Below the pieces are notes generated by a model. The model did no database searches. It saw nothing but the letters and a program-made list of their open reading frames with translations, and was not told the DNA's origin. Positions 47,101 to 57,093 of a stretch of 64,000 nucleotides of DNA are shown piece by piece. Source of the DNA: Cyclospora cayetanensis. Its lineage: Eukaryota > Apicomplexa > Conoidasida > Eucoccidiorida > Eimeriidae. The position numbers were made by a program, and so were the translations under genes. Location of the stretch: NCBI RefSeq assembly GCF_002999335.1, contig NW_020312092.1:1-64000 (forward strand), given 5' to 3'. The stretch's first letter is position 1, and every line of letters begins with the position of its first letter.

Positions 47101-47286
47101 GGGAACTCTTCGAGTGGAACTGCAGTCAAGGAAACCCCGGTAACATCGAGTCAGCAGCGAGATCACACTAATGCAACAAGTGGTCAGTCAATACTGCGCA
47201 TCACGCATGTGAAATCGTATTTTTATATATGGCCAGCTCCTTATGAGTGCAATGTGCGAACCTGGAAACCTCCTCTGATTCCATAA
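44112..47286 (+). CDS. Unrecognised intron-rich membrane protein
   Basis: Eight phase-consistent exons: 44448-44705, 44822-44964, 45091-45186, 45339-45406, 45855-45966, 46174-46261, 46499-46641 and 46933-47286 (stop). They encode about 420 residues. A candidate first exon begins at ATG 44112 (MVFCTEAEQSQPSPP, Ser/Thr/Asn-rich), but its join to 44448 is not resolved. Exon 2 holds one strongly hydrophobic Gly-rich segment (VVLLMPWGPLMMLLGFIL then GYFLGLGLA), a likely membrane anchor or hairpin. Helical segments follow (RKIDNLMRWAGYHFASSNAQ; GDISRTARSQLRLLYDF; ERMANMMNHPNIRQVFQK), then an acidic linker and a Thr/Gln/Asn-rich tail. Donors are mostly GTAAG/GTGAG. No family is recognised. A different neighbour, the START gene, begins 398 bases downstream on the same strand. 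Confidence 0.6.
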
Positions 47287-47683
47287 CACTCCATCTTTTC
47301 AGGCAGCGACGCCCTGCCCTGACAATCTACTCAATGCGTCAAACCCAATGGTCGGGGGAACAAATTTTAGAGAAGAGTGCCACCGCAGCGTGACCTTCTA
47401 ATTACAACATTGGAAGGTCGAGCTCACTTATCATTTAACAGCGAAAGTTGGGATGCCATCGGCTCCATTATGTGCTTGCGGTAATAATATGGTTGCCTCA
47501 GCACGTTTGTTCAAGAACTACGAAGATTTGATCAATTTTGACACCACACTAAAGCATCAGACTCCTATGTAAAATAGATCATCCAGCCGGCTTGAGGCCC
47601 TGACTACAGCTGTGCTTATAGTGCAAAAGGCACATCGCAGCCGCAGTGTCAGGAATCATGAAATTTACCCCTTATGAACTCGA

Positions 47684-49095
47684 ATGCTTGCTCCGCCTGG
47701 CAACAAAGTTGGCGCGGTTGGGTTTGGAGGTGTTCGTTTCAGTGCTCCCTACGAATTCCAATTCCTCGATGAGCGCGAGCAACACGACCCTGCAGATACT
47801 TCGTGGGAACAAACGGTTAACCAGCCTTCGATTCAGGTTTACAAGTACATCTCTCCCAATTCCCCCGTGGTAATCGTCAAGGCATACGCGAATTTCGAAG
47901 GAATTCCTCTGGCTGTTCTCAGACACAACATCCAGGAAGTCAGCTGCCGCCTCCTTTGGTGAGTTAAACCAGGCTTTGGCTCTGCTGTGAATATGCTCAT
48001 GTCAATGGCAAAGAAGAGGGGAATCTCCGCCTTGAGAGGACAGCTGAACTGTTCACCACACGCGTGGTAGATGTGTGGCTCGTCTCTAGGGATACCACGT
48101 TCGCAGACTATCGCATCATAGAACATGATATAGACGGCTGCGAGATTATATACTGCGTTATGAAAGCCCCATTTCCAGTTGCCAACCGTGATTTCCTCCA
48201 GGTAAATATCTTCCAGCTGTTCGCACAGGCAGTGCACCCGTCTTGATTTACGAATCCTACTAATAGTAGTTAAGCTGAGCTTGAAAAATCAGCCTAGGAG
48301 AAAATGATTGAATGCGCTAGCAGTTTCTGGTTCTAAGTGTTTGACTCATCAAAATTCTTCTGTTCCTTTCTTGTGGCTGACGTGCAGTGGAGGCGAACGC
48401 TTAGTTGCCCACAAGAAGGATTTGTTAAAATGATGATGAGGCGAGCTAAGCTGCTCCTCTGAATACTTCTGCCCCCAAGAAAATCCACCTGAAAATGTTG
48501 CCTTTTTCATCCTTGAACACAGCACTGGCGTCGGTCTTGATCGAAAGACTTTAAGCCTTCCCCTTCCCTTGCCGCAGGTCGGCCGACCATCCGTCCGTCC
48601 CAGAGCGGCCAGGGTGTGTGCGTGCAGAAACCCTGATGTCAGGTAAGACTGCAGACTTGCCTAAATCTTTTCCGCATGTCAGGAAAGTCATAATATTGCA
48701 TCTGAATGCGCGAGACACTTTCGGGTGCCTTTATCTGCCCGCAGGATACCTCATGCGGCAGTGCCAGAATGACCCGAACTCCTCCACATTGTTTCTTGTA
48801 GCGCAGACCGATGTTAAGGGTCTGATTCCTAAGGTACTGTGTCTTACAGCAGTTGCTAGGGACGACTATGAATGAGCTCCAGCCCTCCACAGAGTCTAGC
48901 GCCAGAAGTGCGAAAACACAGCACAAGGCAAGCAGTGCTGCGAGGGCACGGCTGTGATGCCTTTGGTTTGGTCTGCTTTTGCAGTGGCTTATAAATTCTA
49001 CAGCAGCCCGCGCGCCTGTAGGATGGGTCGAGAATCTTAGGCGAGCTTGCTTGAAGTGCATGGAAGACCGTAACCCCCGTTCTCTGCAGTGGTGA
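47684..49095 (+). CDS. START-domain lipid-transfer protein
   Basis: Six exons: 47684-47958, 48090-48201, 48388-48440, 48578-48642, 48745-48833 and 48985-49095; phases agree, 234 residues. The START fold binds one lipid (phosphatidylcholine, sterol or ceramide) in a hydrophobic tunnel. Family landmarks in order: the VVIVKAYANFEG strand, LLWDTTFADYRIIEHDIDG, YCVMKAPFPVANRDFLQWRR, KMMMRSADHPSVPERPG, CVRAETLMSGGYL, LVAQTDVKGLIPKWLIN and the C-terminal lid helix GWVENLRRACLKCMED. These span the whole domain (about 200 residues), with only a short N-terminal extension. An in-frame TGA lies 12 bases before ATG 47684 with no acceptor between, which supports this start. Intron 3 has a GC donor. The lipid specificity cannot be read from sequence. 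CAGTG|GTGAGC just before the stop could splice onward. Confidence 0.9.
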
Positions 49096-50355
49096 GCCTC
49101 CAGCTTATTCGGTTTGCATAACACATATACAGCACTTGGATTACAGCAGCCAAAGGCCGCAGTATCAGGCTGCTGTCAGTTTGACGTTTTCGTAGCTGTT
49201 CAAAACTGGGGTTTCGATGGAAAGTGCGTAGTCACCAGCACTGTACCACAATCTGAGCGGAAACTCCGTGGTCCTGTGGAACCTAGTGTTTTGTTTCAAA
49301 GAGAGTGGACCAAAATATTCCAGCATGAAGTCATAGGTCGTAACTTTCTAGTAATCCGTTCCAGCAATACCACATGCCCCTTCGGCTGAGCAGCAAACAA
49401 TTCTCGAGCCCTAGGAGCCATACTGAAGCAGCACTGAAGGGGACTGAACAGTGCCAGCAAGGACGCACAAATGCACAAAGGCGGGGGGATCCAAAGCGGG
49501 TTGTGGCTGGAGTTTTTGTAGGGGAGTGTGCATGTAGTGAGTCTTCAAGGCTCGTCTAAACATGATGGCAGTAACACAATGCTTCCAGGGGGAAGCGATG
49601 TGAATAAACCCCAAAACGATACGCATAGCTATCTCTCTGGAGGTAGTGAATAAAAGCATGACTCAAAGTCTTGGAGAAAAATTGTACCACTATCGAGAAT
49701 GCCGATTCGCGCCCAAAGTATGCGAATCTACCTTTCTTTTTCTGTTAGCGGCTGTAAGTATTAGCAAGTGTCCGCCCTCTCAACACCGCCACTTCCGACG
49801 GATGGCGCGGAGCACAAAATATAAGGACGATTTCGTGCAGGCCAAGCCTGTTAAGCTGTCAGAAGCCGTGCCACATGGATTTTCGTCTGACTTATGCTGA
49901 TACATCGCGGTGGACGGAAAGCAGAGAGCCCCACCTTGGTGCATATGACAAGGCCCAAGGAGAAAACGGGATCGAAGCGCTGACTAAAAGCACGCTCCAC
50001 AGCAAATTTTTAGTCCGCATCCCACAAACTAAAGACCGAGGCAACGTGGGCGAGGACCGTGGCGAAACAGGAAGATTTGAGTTTAAGCAGCAGGAAGGCT
50101 AGCAGGATGAAGAATAACCAGTTTCCACCGAAGGTGCACAGGCCGAAAATGACGTAAAGCATCATGCAGAATTCGCCACTATAAAGGCGCCTGAGGTGCA
50201 AAAGCACAGCCCAAGTCGTCAAAGTGCATCTCCCACAATGCAAAAAATCAGAAGGGGCGCGAAAATAACTGTGCTGAACATCCTATGTATGCACAGCCCT
50301 AGTAATCATCTTTCCGGCGCACTTTTACCCCAATTTCGAAACAGTACGATTTAAT
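49096..50355. other. No supported gene
   Basis: Several + frames (49144-49389, 49646-49900, 49875-50102) and a hydrophobic minus frame at 50243-50010 (contains NWLFFILLAFLLLKL) are open, but I found no in-phase joins. The segment may carry a small gene that I cannot resolve. Confidence 0.35.
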
Positions 50356-52137
50356 TTACATGAAATTGGCTGTAGATTCGAGAACACTGCTGTCAAGGGA
50401 GACATCAGCGTCTGTCTCCACCATTGCAGGTTCTTTGCTTACACGAGCGAAACCATTGAAGTCAAAAACTCGTGGGCCTCTAGCTGCTCCAGAGGCAAGA
50501 AATTCTGCGAAAACAGAGTAATGGCCAAACGCACACACTAGTCATACATCAATAACCACCTACCGGGCACAGCCCTATGGATTCGTCAATACAGGCAACC
50601 GCGTGTAGTACCAGAGAAGCACTCTAGGCTAGGCATAAAAGAGAAAAGAACATTAGGTCGTTCGTGTTGCACATCGTTCAGCCCATGCCATGCTGCGACG
50701 GCGGTCATCGAAAAGGAGCAAAGCACAGCTGCCATCAGTCGCGTCCCCTCATAGGGTGCAGATCTGAATGGCTGCAATTCAGCAGCTGAGGAGGTGAAAA
50801 CGCTGTGCATGCCTCCCCCTTACTACCTTAAATTGAAGAGTAAGGGCCGGAACGCCGAGAAAAAGCAAGCAGTTTGCCAGCCTCAGGGCGTCGGGCGGAG
50901 ACACGAACATCCGGGAGCTGTCCCTGTTTCTTGTTTCCGAATGCACTGGTGGCCTCTGACGCTCTACGGAAGGTTCTCGTGTGGAGGCTGTGTGGCCTCC
51001 TCTAGAAGGATCTTCTGCGCTGCATCTGTCAAGCAGTGCAGCTCGTGCTGCAGCGCCCTGGCTCTCTTCAGCTGGCCCGTTTGGCCATTCCATTCTCATC
51101 GAGACGGTGCATGACGAAGATGGCAAGCTCGCGTTCGCTCTATTCAGTTCATCGCGTCCAGACTCACCCGAGGCAAGCGCTGGCTCCCAAGCCCCAAGGC
51201 GGCTGGTGCCAGCGCCGGTGGGAAGCTCTTTGTGCGTTGCCTCCTCCTCGTCCCTGCCTGACCCTGCAGGCGCCCCAGGCTCACGACTGTCGAAGTCTTC
51301 ACACGCGCTGCTGTCGCTGCCGGGTGCGCAGCATGACAGATCTGGACGTCTGCTAGAGGCTGCAGTGACCTGGCGAGGCACAACTCTCCCTCCACAGCGC
51401 CCTACGACGGAAACGACTCGGCATCTAGCCCTCCTTGCCACCTGTAGCATCCCATGAAGGCCTTTAAAGGCCACAGCACTGCAAAGGCGCAAAGTGCGGC
51501 TGAGAACAGCTCCGAGAGAAGAAAGAGGAATGCAGGTGGACCACTGCAGAGGGTCGAATGCATCGCCGCACAGGCACCCCACGAGCAGGCGGAGTTGAAG
51601 GAGAAACGGAACAACTCCAGCTGTCAGGCACACGGTAAACGATGCGCATAGCAGCATTGGGGTGGGGAGAACGAAGGCGTGAAGCAGGAATAGCAGCTCC
51701 AGGAAAAGACACATACGCGCTGCTGCAGACAGTGCAAAGTGCGCCACGGCGCAAGTCACGCTGGGGTTAAACTGATTGACTCCAGCGCCCCCGCCATCTG
51801 GTACGGTGTTTGATGTCTTCAGGTAGCAATACATTCCGAACTCAGCAGCCACTAGGAACCCCGTACATAGCGCTACAAAGATAAAATGACGGGGACCTGG
51901 CAGGAGCGTCTGGGAGTCCGAGAGCGCTACATGGCGTGCCAAAGCAGCAACTTCGGACCAGAAGCACAGAAAATAGCACCAAGAGAAGACTGCTACAGCG
52001 CGAGCAGACGAAGGGGTCAAACGCGTGGTGAGGGGAGGCAGATCGTCAATGGAGCCATCCAAGCCAAGCTCCACGACCTCTGCGTGAGACAGCACATCGT
52101 GCAGGAGTGAACGCCGCGTCCCGGCAGCAACCGACAT
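50356..52137 (-). CDS. Multi-pass membrane protein
   Basis: Three exons: 52137-50827, 50771-50612 and 50504-50356, with AAG|GTAGTA and CTG|GTACTA donors and TTGCAG and TCGCAG acceptors; phases agree, 539 residues. Residues 1-43 (MSVAAGTRRSLLHDVLSHAE) form a soluble N-terminus. Four or five hydrophobic segments fill about 47-195 (FSWCYFLCFWSEVAALA; FIFVALCTGFLVAAEFGMY; MCLFLELLFLLHAFVL; SFTVCLTAGVVPFLLQL). A long Ser/Arg/Glu-rich, probably cytoplasmic loop covers about 235-415. Two more hydrophobic segments follow (LRLANCLLFLGVPALTL; MAAVLCSFSMTAVAAW), then an acidic tail. GC content in exon 1 is higher than in the surrounding island. No transporter or enzyme motif is recognised, so the function is unknown. 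Confidence 0.8.
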
Positions 52138-55100
52138 GTTGGTGTTGCGTCATGATAATCGCTCAACGCGATGCAGGTTTCCTCAGTTCCGCCTTTGGAA
52201 AATGCAAGGCTACGCGAAGCGGCCCAGAAGCTATGGTGCTTGGCTCCCCAATTTCGATTCTCAGATAGTGCCACTTTACTGCCCCAATAACACTGACGTA
52301 AAGAGGAAAAACTGGTCAATGCCAACCCAGCACGCACGTTACCCCTTACATGCAGAAGCAGCCAAGGAAGACCCAACGGCCGCACTGTTCGTTGCAGGAG
52401 AGTGGCACAGCTGTCACAGATTACATGGCACCTAAGAACGCTCCGTCATACGGAAGAAAGGGGCAGCATCTCAGTGTTCTCCCACAGAACTAGGAGGCGC
52501 CTTGCCGGACGCATGCGAGGTGACTACGGCCCCGTAGTCGGCAGCCGGATGGACGATCCACATCGCAAAACTATTGGCTATGAACGCAAATTTCAGAGGG
52601 TGTTTGACTTGGGTCTTTGAACTCTTAGTTTCGGACTTCCTGTACCCCCACAAGACTTACCAGATGCTCGGGCCGCGTGCACACTGAATGTTGCAGGTCA
52701 AGCTGCATGTGCTTCGATAGAAAGCAGTGATATGCGAGGAACCCAAATTACAATATCCAAATACGCATTTTCGGCGTGAATCATCTTACTAAAAGCTGGG
52801 CACTGCATACTTCGTAGCATTGTTCCTTACTTACTGAGAGCTCGGTTGCAAAGTGGCGTGGCAAGCTGTGGTGTTCTTAGCAGATACTGACTGAAAACAA
52901 AATTATTCAGGGGTTGGAGGCTAATAAATTCCTAAGTGGCCTGAACACAAAAAAAGCATCTGGCTCTTGTTAGACAGGGCCACCCCCGGCTACAAGGATA
53001 CATTCACTAGGGCTTCTCGCTAGTTATCTGTACGATTCTCTTGAGTGTGCTGATGGCGCAGCCAGCTGCAAATCAGCTGTCACGCAACTCTATAACCCAG
53101 ATTTTAAGATCCCCGGATAGTGGAAACAGAAGCTTTCAATGGAAAGTGGGTGACATGTCAGTTCGTAAATCTTGTTTTTTGGACAGTACTTCCAGCACTA
53201 TACAAGATGGCGCATTGTTGTGTGAGAGTGCGCGAGATGCTGTGTGCAACTAGGTCGAAATGCTCAGAGTTACAGTCCTGCAATGCAACATGATTCACGA
53301 AAGCTGTTCGCCCACTCATCCAGTGGTGCCGGAATCGGTAGCATTTCAGGTTTCCACAAGGTGGTTGTCTGCCTTCGAGGAATATATTTGGTAATTCAGT
53401 AGGCTGAGTTTATATGGCGCAAGCCTGGTAGAGAAAAACCCCGTGACAATCGAGTTAGACTGTGGCACAGCGCGTGCTGATGCACCAATGGTGGCCTGCA
53501 AGCTGAAGTATATGCAGTGACTTCACAGTTGGTAGAGAGTCATGATTTTCCACTTGACAAGCTGTTCTTGGACGCATGCGTAAAGTAGTGCAAATCTGCT
53601 CTCACAGCATGTCGTTTTGAGTCTCCCGCAACGGCAGGTCCTGTGAGAGGGGTAGGGCATGCATGCAGCTGCTTGCGTAGGTCTTTCTAAAGGTTTTCAA
53701 GAAAAAAACTGGTTCTCTATCTCCAGACAGGTATGGTCGCCGTAAGAAGGGGCAAGTACTCGCAAATTTGATCAGCTGATTTGTGATGGACCTCATCTTC
53801 CGTCCTTATAGAGCATGTTGAGCCCTACGTCCAGCATGTTTGTTGAAGGGAAAAGCATTTCAAAAGTTGCCTCCATCTGTTCAGAGAAAGTCAGCTACTT
53901 GCGGGAATTACTACAGTTCAAGTCCTCGTATAAGTCCCGGCTAATCAGCTCATGCGGATATCAGCTTAACAGCACGCATGAAGAAAGTTGAGAAAAACTG
54001 AGAGAATGAATCAATCATCGGATTCAGATGTCGAAAAGCATGAAGCTTTGGCCTGCAAAAGCTACGGCAGAGACAAACAGTGGCTTTATCAGTGCGAACG
54101 ACAGGACTAACAGAAATCTAAAGTCCGGTAGTCGCAGAATTGGCAACGATTCAGCAATCGAACAGCCGATTCAGGGAGCAAAAAGCAACTAATCAGGTAC
54201 TTGAGATTTTCGGGGCAAGTGAGAGCGTCTCTTGGGTCTTAAGGTGAAAAGGAGGAGTCAAACTGAACATTAGAACCTATGGATATTGGAGCTATGTCAA
54301 CCGGCCCTAGCCTACAGCCTATGGTGAACGCAAACCAGAGGACAACCGCACTTCCAAGAAGCCCTAGACAGCCCCAGACACACGGAAACAGTATAGAAAA
54401 TAACGCCGAGACGACAAATAGAAAGTCCCTGCACTCACCTGGCGTCGCAATTAAGCGGCCAGGGAGGCTGAAGCCCCAGTTGGAGACCCACCATGGGTCA
54501 AAAATGCGTTGAGAAAGGCCTCCAGTACTGTTCACTGGTTGATCCCTCTCCTTGCTACTGGACGCAAAGTGGATCTGTTATATCCAAGGGGACGGCGGAG
54601 AAGCGCAATCTGCGTGTGAAACGTTTGCAGAGTCCTTCCTGATTATGTCTGCCGAAGGGCGGCGTGGAGCAAATATTGGCAAGGATATGCATTTAAATGC
54701 TACTTCAGAGCAAAGCAGTGTCCTACGTGCATGGTACATAACGTTTCTCTTGGACTCGTGCACCGTGGCATTGTTCTAGGCATGCCATGGGTGGCTTATT
54801 GAAGGAGTGCGTGAGGATACAGCTGCTCACTGTGAAGGCTAGTGTGCCGTGAAGCCCCAAAAATAGGCCTTTACCAATCCAGCTACTAAGGCTTATGAAG
54901 TGTTCGGTGAGCGGGAAATACTTGGTACCTGGACAAGCTGAGGCAGAGTTTTTATTCGGGGCTGTTCAGCAGAGCAACAAGTAAAGACTGTTCTCAGTAT
55001 GCATTCCACATATGGCTATGTAGGCAGCTTTTAAAGTTTTCCAGTTGAAACTTTCGCCAAGGGACAGCAGGGGAGCGCAAATCAGGGGGAGTTCGTAGCG

Positions 55101-55551
55101 GTTGTGCGCAATAATGAGAAACTCTCAGCGAGTTGGCCACCTTTTGGTCGTCTAGCGCACCGCACGAAGCGAATAACTGGGTCTCGGCACCATGCTATGT
55201 TGCGGTATTGGAAGCCTCCACAGCACGAAGAGTAGATTGAGCGACAGGCAGATAATTTGCTGGGAACATGCATAAATCGACCGGTGTTTTAAGGCACAAC
55301 CCGGTTTTGGTGCCGGGAAGGGCCAGAGGGTGGCCTGTTTGCGGTTGTGTAAGTTCAAGCCTCTAAAGGTCACTGTGAAACATCAGCTGTCGAAGCCTTA
55401 TTTTGAAGAATTGATAAATTACTCAAATTAACATTATTCTCGACGTTTGACGTCACAGACACTCCTATAAGTACTTACTGGCTCTGAAAAGCCGCGTTCC
55501 ACACTTTGTGAGATGAAGGGGTGTCCATTATTTTTACACACCGGCAAGCAC
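52138..55551. other. Gene-poor; one hydrophobic minus-strand frame
   Basis: The only notable frame is 54535-54239 on the minus strand, with a hydrophobic segment (FLFVVSALFSILFPCVWG, LLGSAVVLWFAFTI) and an internal CCAG|GTGAGT donor that would split it. It could be an exon of an unidentified membrane protein. No partner exons were found. The rest is AT-rich sequence without support for genes. Confidence 0.35.
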
Positions 55552-57093
55552 GTTGCGAAGTTCTATGGGCTTGCATGACTTATCCCAGATTTCGTTCCAG
55601 GGTTTGCTCGGAGCCCTACTCCGTTGACTTAGCAACTGAAGAACACGCACTCTGTAACTTGTACGGAGGAGGCTGATGCTGCAGCAAGAACACTCGCCGG
55701 CCGCCTTACAACTCTTTCCGGTACTCGCACCGTCCGATTTGGAGCATCATTTTTTCTTATGAACCAAAACCTACTCAGCGGTGGTTTGCTGGTTCTTTAA
55801 AGCACCGAAAGTATGGATCGACATTCTTATCGCGTTACCGAAACCGAGCAGCCGTATCCAAAGCGGAGAAAGAAACATTATGTGAGGTGGCAGGAAGTGA
55901 AATAATGGCCGCAATGATTATGGACGTCAACAGAGTGCCTAGACTGTGTATCAGTCGTTTGTTTTCTATACTTTGATAACCCCGAATTCGCTCGCTGGCT
56001 TGGACGCCTCCCACAGGACTTCACACTGAAGCACACCAGAAGCGCGATTGCAGCGGCCGCTAACGCACTCTCCCGACGCCCCAGCGGTCCAATATTGTGC
56101 GGTGCAGTCGCGCCACACAATGTTTTTTCTCGTTTTTCATTGCATCTGCGTGATTCTGATGTGCTGACAGCCATAGTTCCGCTACTATTGTCAAAATCCA
56201 GAATAGGAAAAGGGTAAAGCATTGAAGCGGTGTGGATGTTCTGACATGGTTCGAAAGCAAAGAGAGAACTGGGGCAACTGTACAGTATGGCTTAGCTCCA
56301 CAATGGGGCTGTAGACGAAGCATATGATTATGCTCTTTTGGGCCTTGACTTGAAAGGCTATCATAGTTCTTCTGGGTGACCAAAATGTGTACTGCGGCAG
56401 AGGACGAGGCACCGTGATGCTCAGATCGTCAGCATTGCAAGCCGGGAATTCTTCCAAACCCGGCCACTTGAAATTCCTACTGTTCCTTCAAAGGTTTGTA
56501 CGGATCTAACAGTGGACGATTTCAACTACCGGGTTGGGGCCAGGAGAGCATCTACGTCGATGTCGACGCACTCAGCTCTGATGCCCATCTAATCCGTTGA
56601 TCCACTTCTTTCACGGCTCAAAAGAGTGTCTCAACTATTCTTTACCCAGTACAACAGGCTTTAAGTGTCAGGGGCATTGCTGAGAATGAAGATTCGAAGT
56701 TCATTAGTGCGTTCTGGCGTGCCTTGATGAATCGCCTACACACCTGCCACAAGATGACCACTGCGCGCCATCCCAACGTAGACGGACAGACAGCAGGGCA
56801 ACCCCAGATAACCGCCATATTTGCCGCTGTATACTCATACAAAACTAATCGCTTGGTTCAATGTTCTCGCTTCTGTTGAGTACGTTTCTAATACAACAGT
56901 ACACTGGTCAACCGGTTTCTCTCCCCCACAGATTCTGTACACTGAGGGGCCCTTACAATCCAAGCCTGGACCTGGGGGATTGGCATTAGCAGCCACCCTT
57001 AGTAGTAAAAGATTTGGAGAGCAGCTGGCTAGTGCACGTGAATGTTTGCGCACAGCTAACGAGAAAAAAGCACGCAAGTGTGCTGAACAGTAG
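55552..57093 (+). mobile_element. Decayed Ty3/gypsy LTR-retrotransposon pol relic
   Basis: Pol-like blocks occur in correct order on + but in different frames and with stops. At about 55552-55780 is the end of the reverse transcriptase/RNase H connection (DFVPGF followed by TEEADAAARTLAGRLTT, as in the usual WTEE...F..LK..L segment). At about 55985-56090 is the RNase H terminus (EFARWLGRLPQDFTLKH then NALSRRP, matching the RWL...DF...ADALSRRP signature). At 56551-56820 is the integrase core (SKFISAFWRAL; TARHPNVDGQTAG). At 56821-57093, one frame over, is the integrase C-terminal part (VHWSTGFSPPQILYTEGPL). The catalytic glutamate expected in the HPxxDGQTE motif is Ala here. No LTR, primer-binding site or gag is visible nearby. 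Eimeria is known to contain chromovirus-like Ty3/gypsy elements. Confidence 0.85.
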
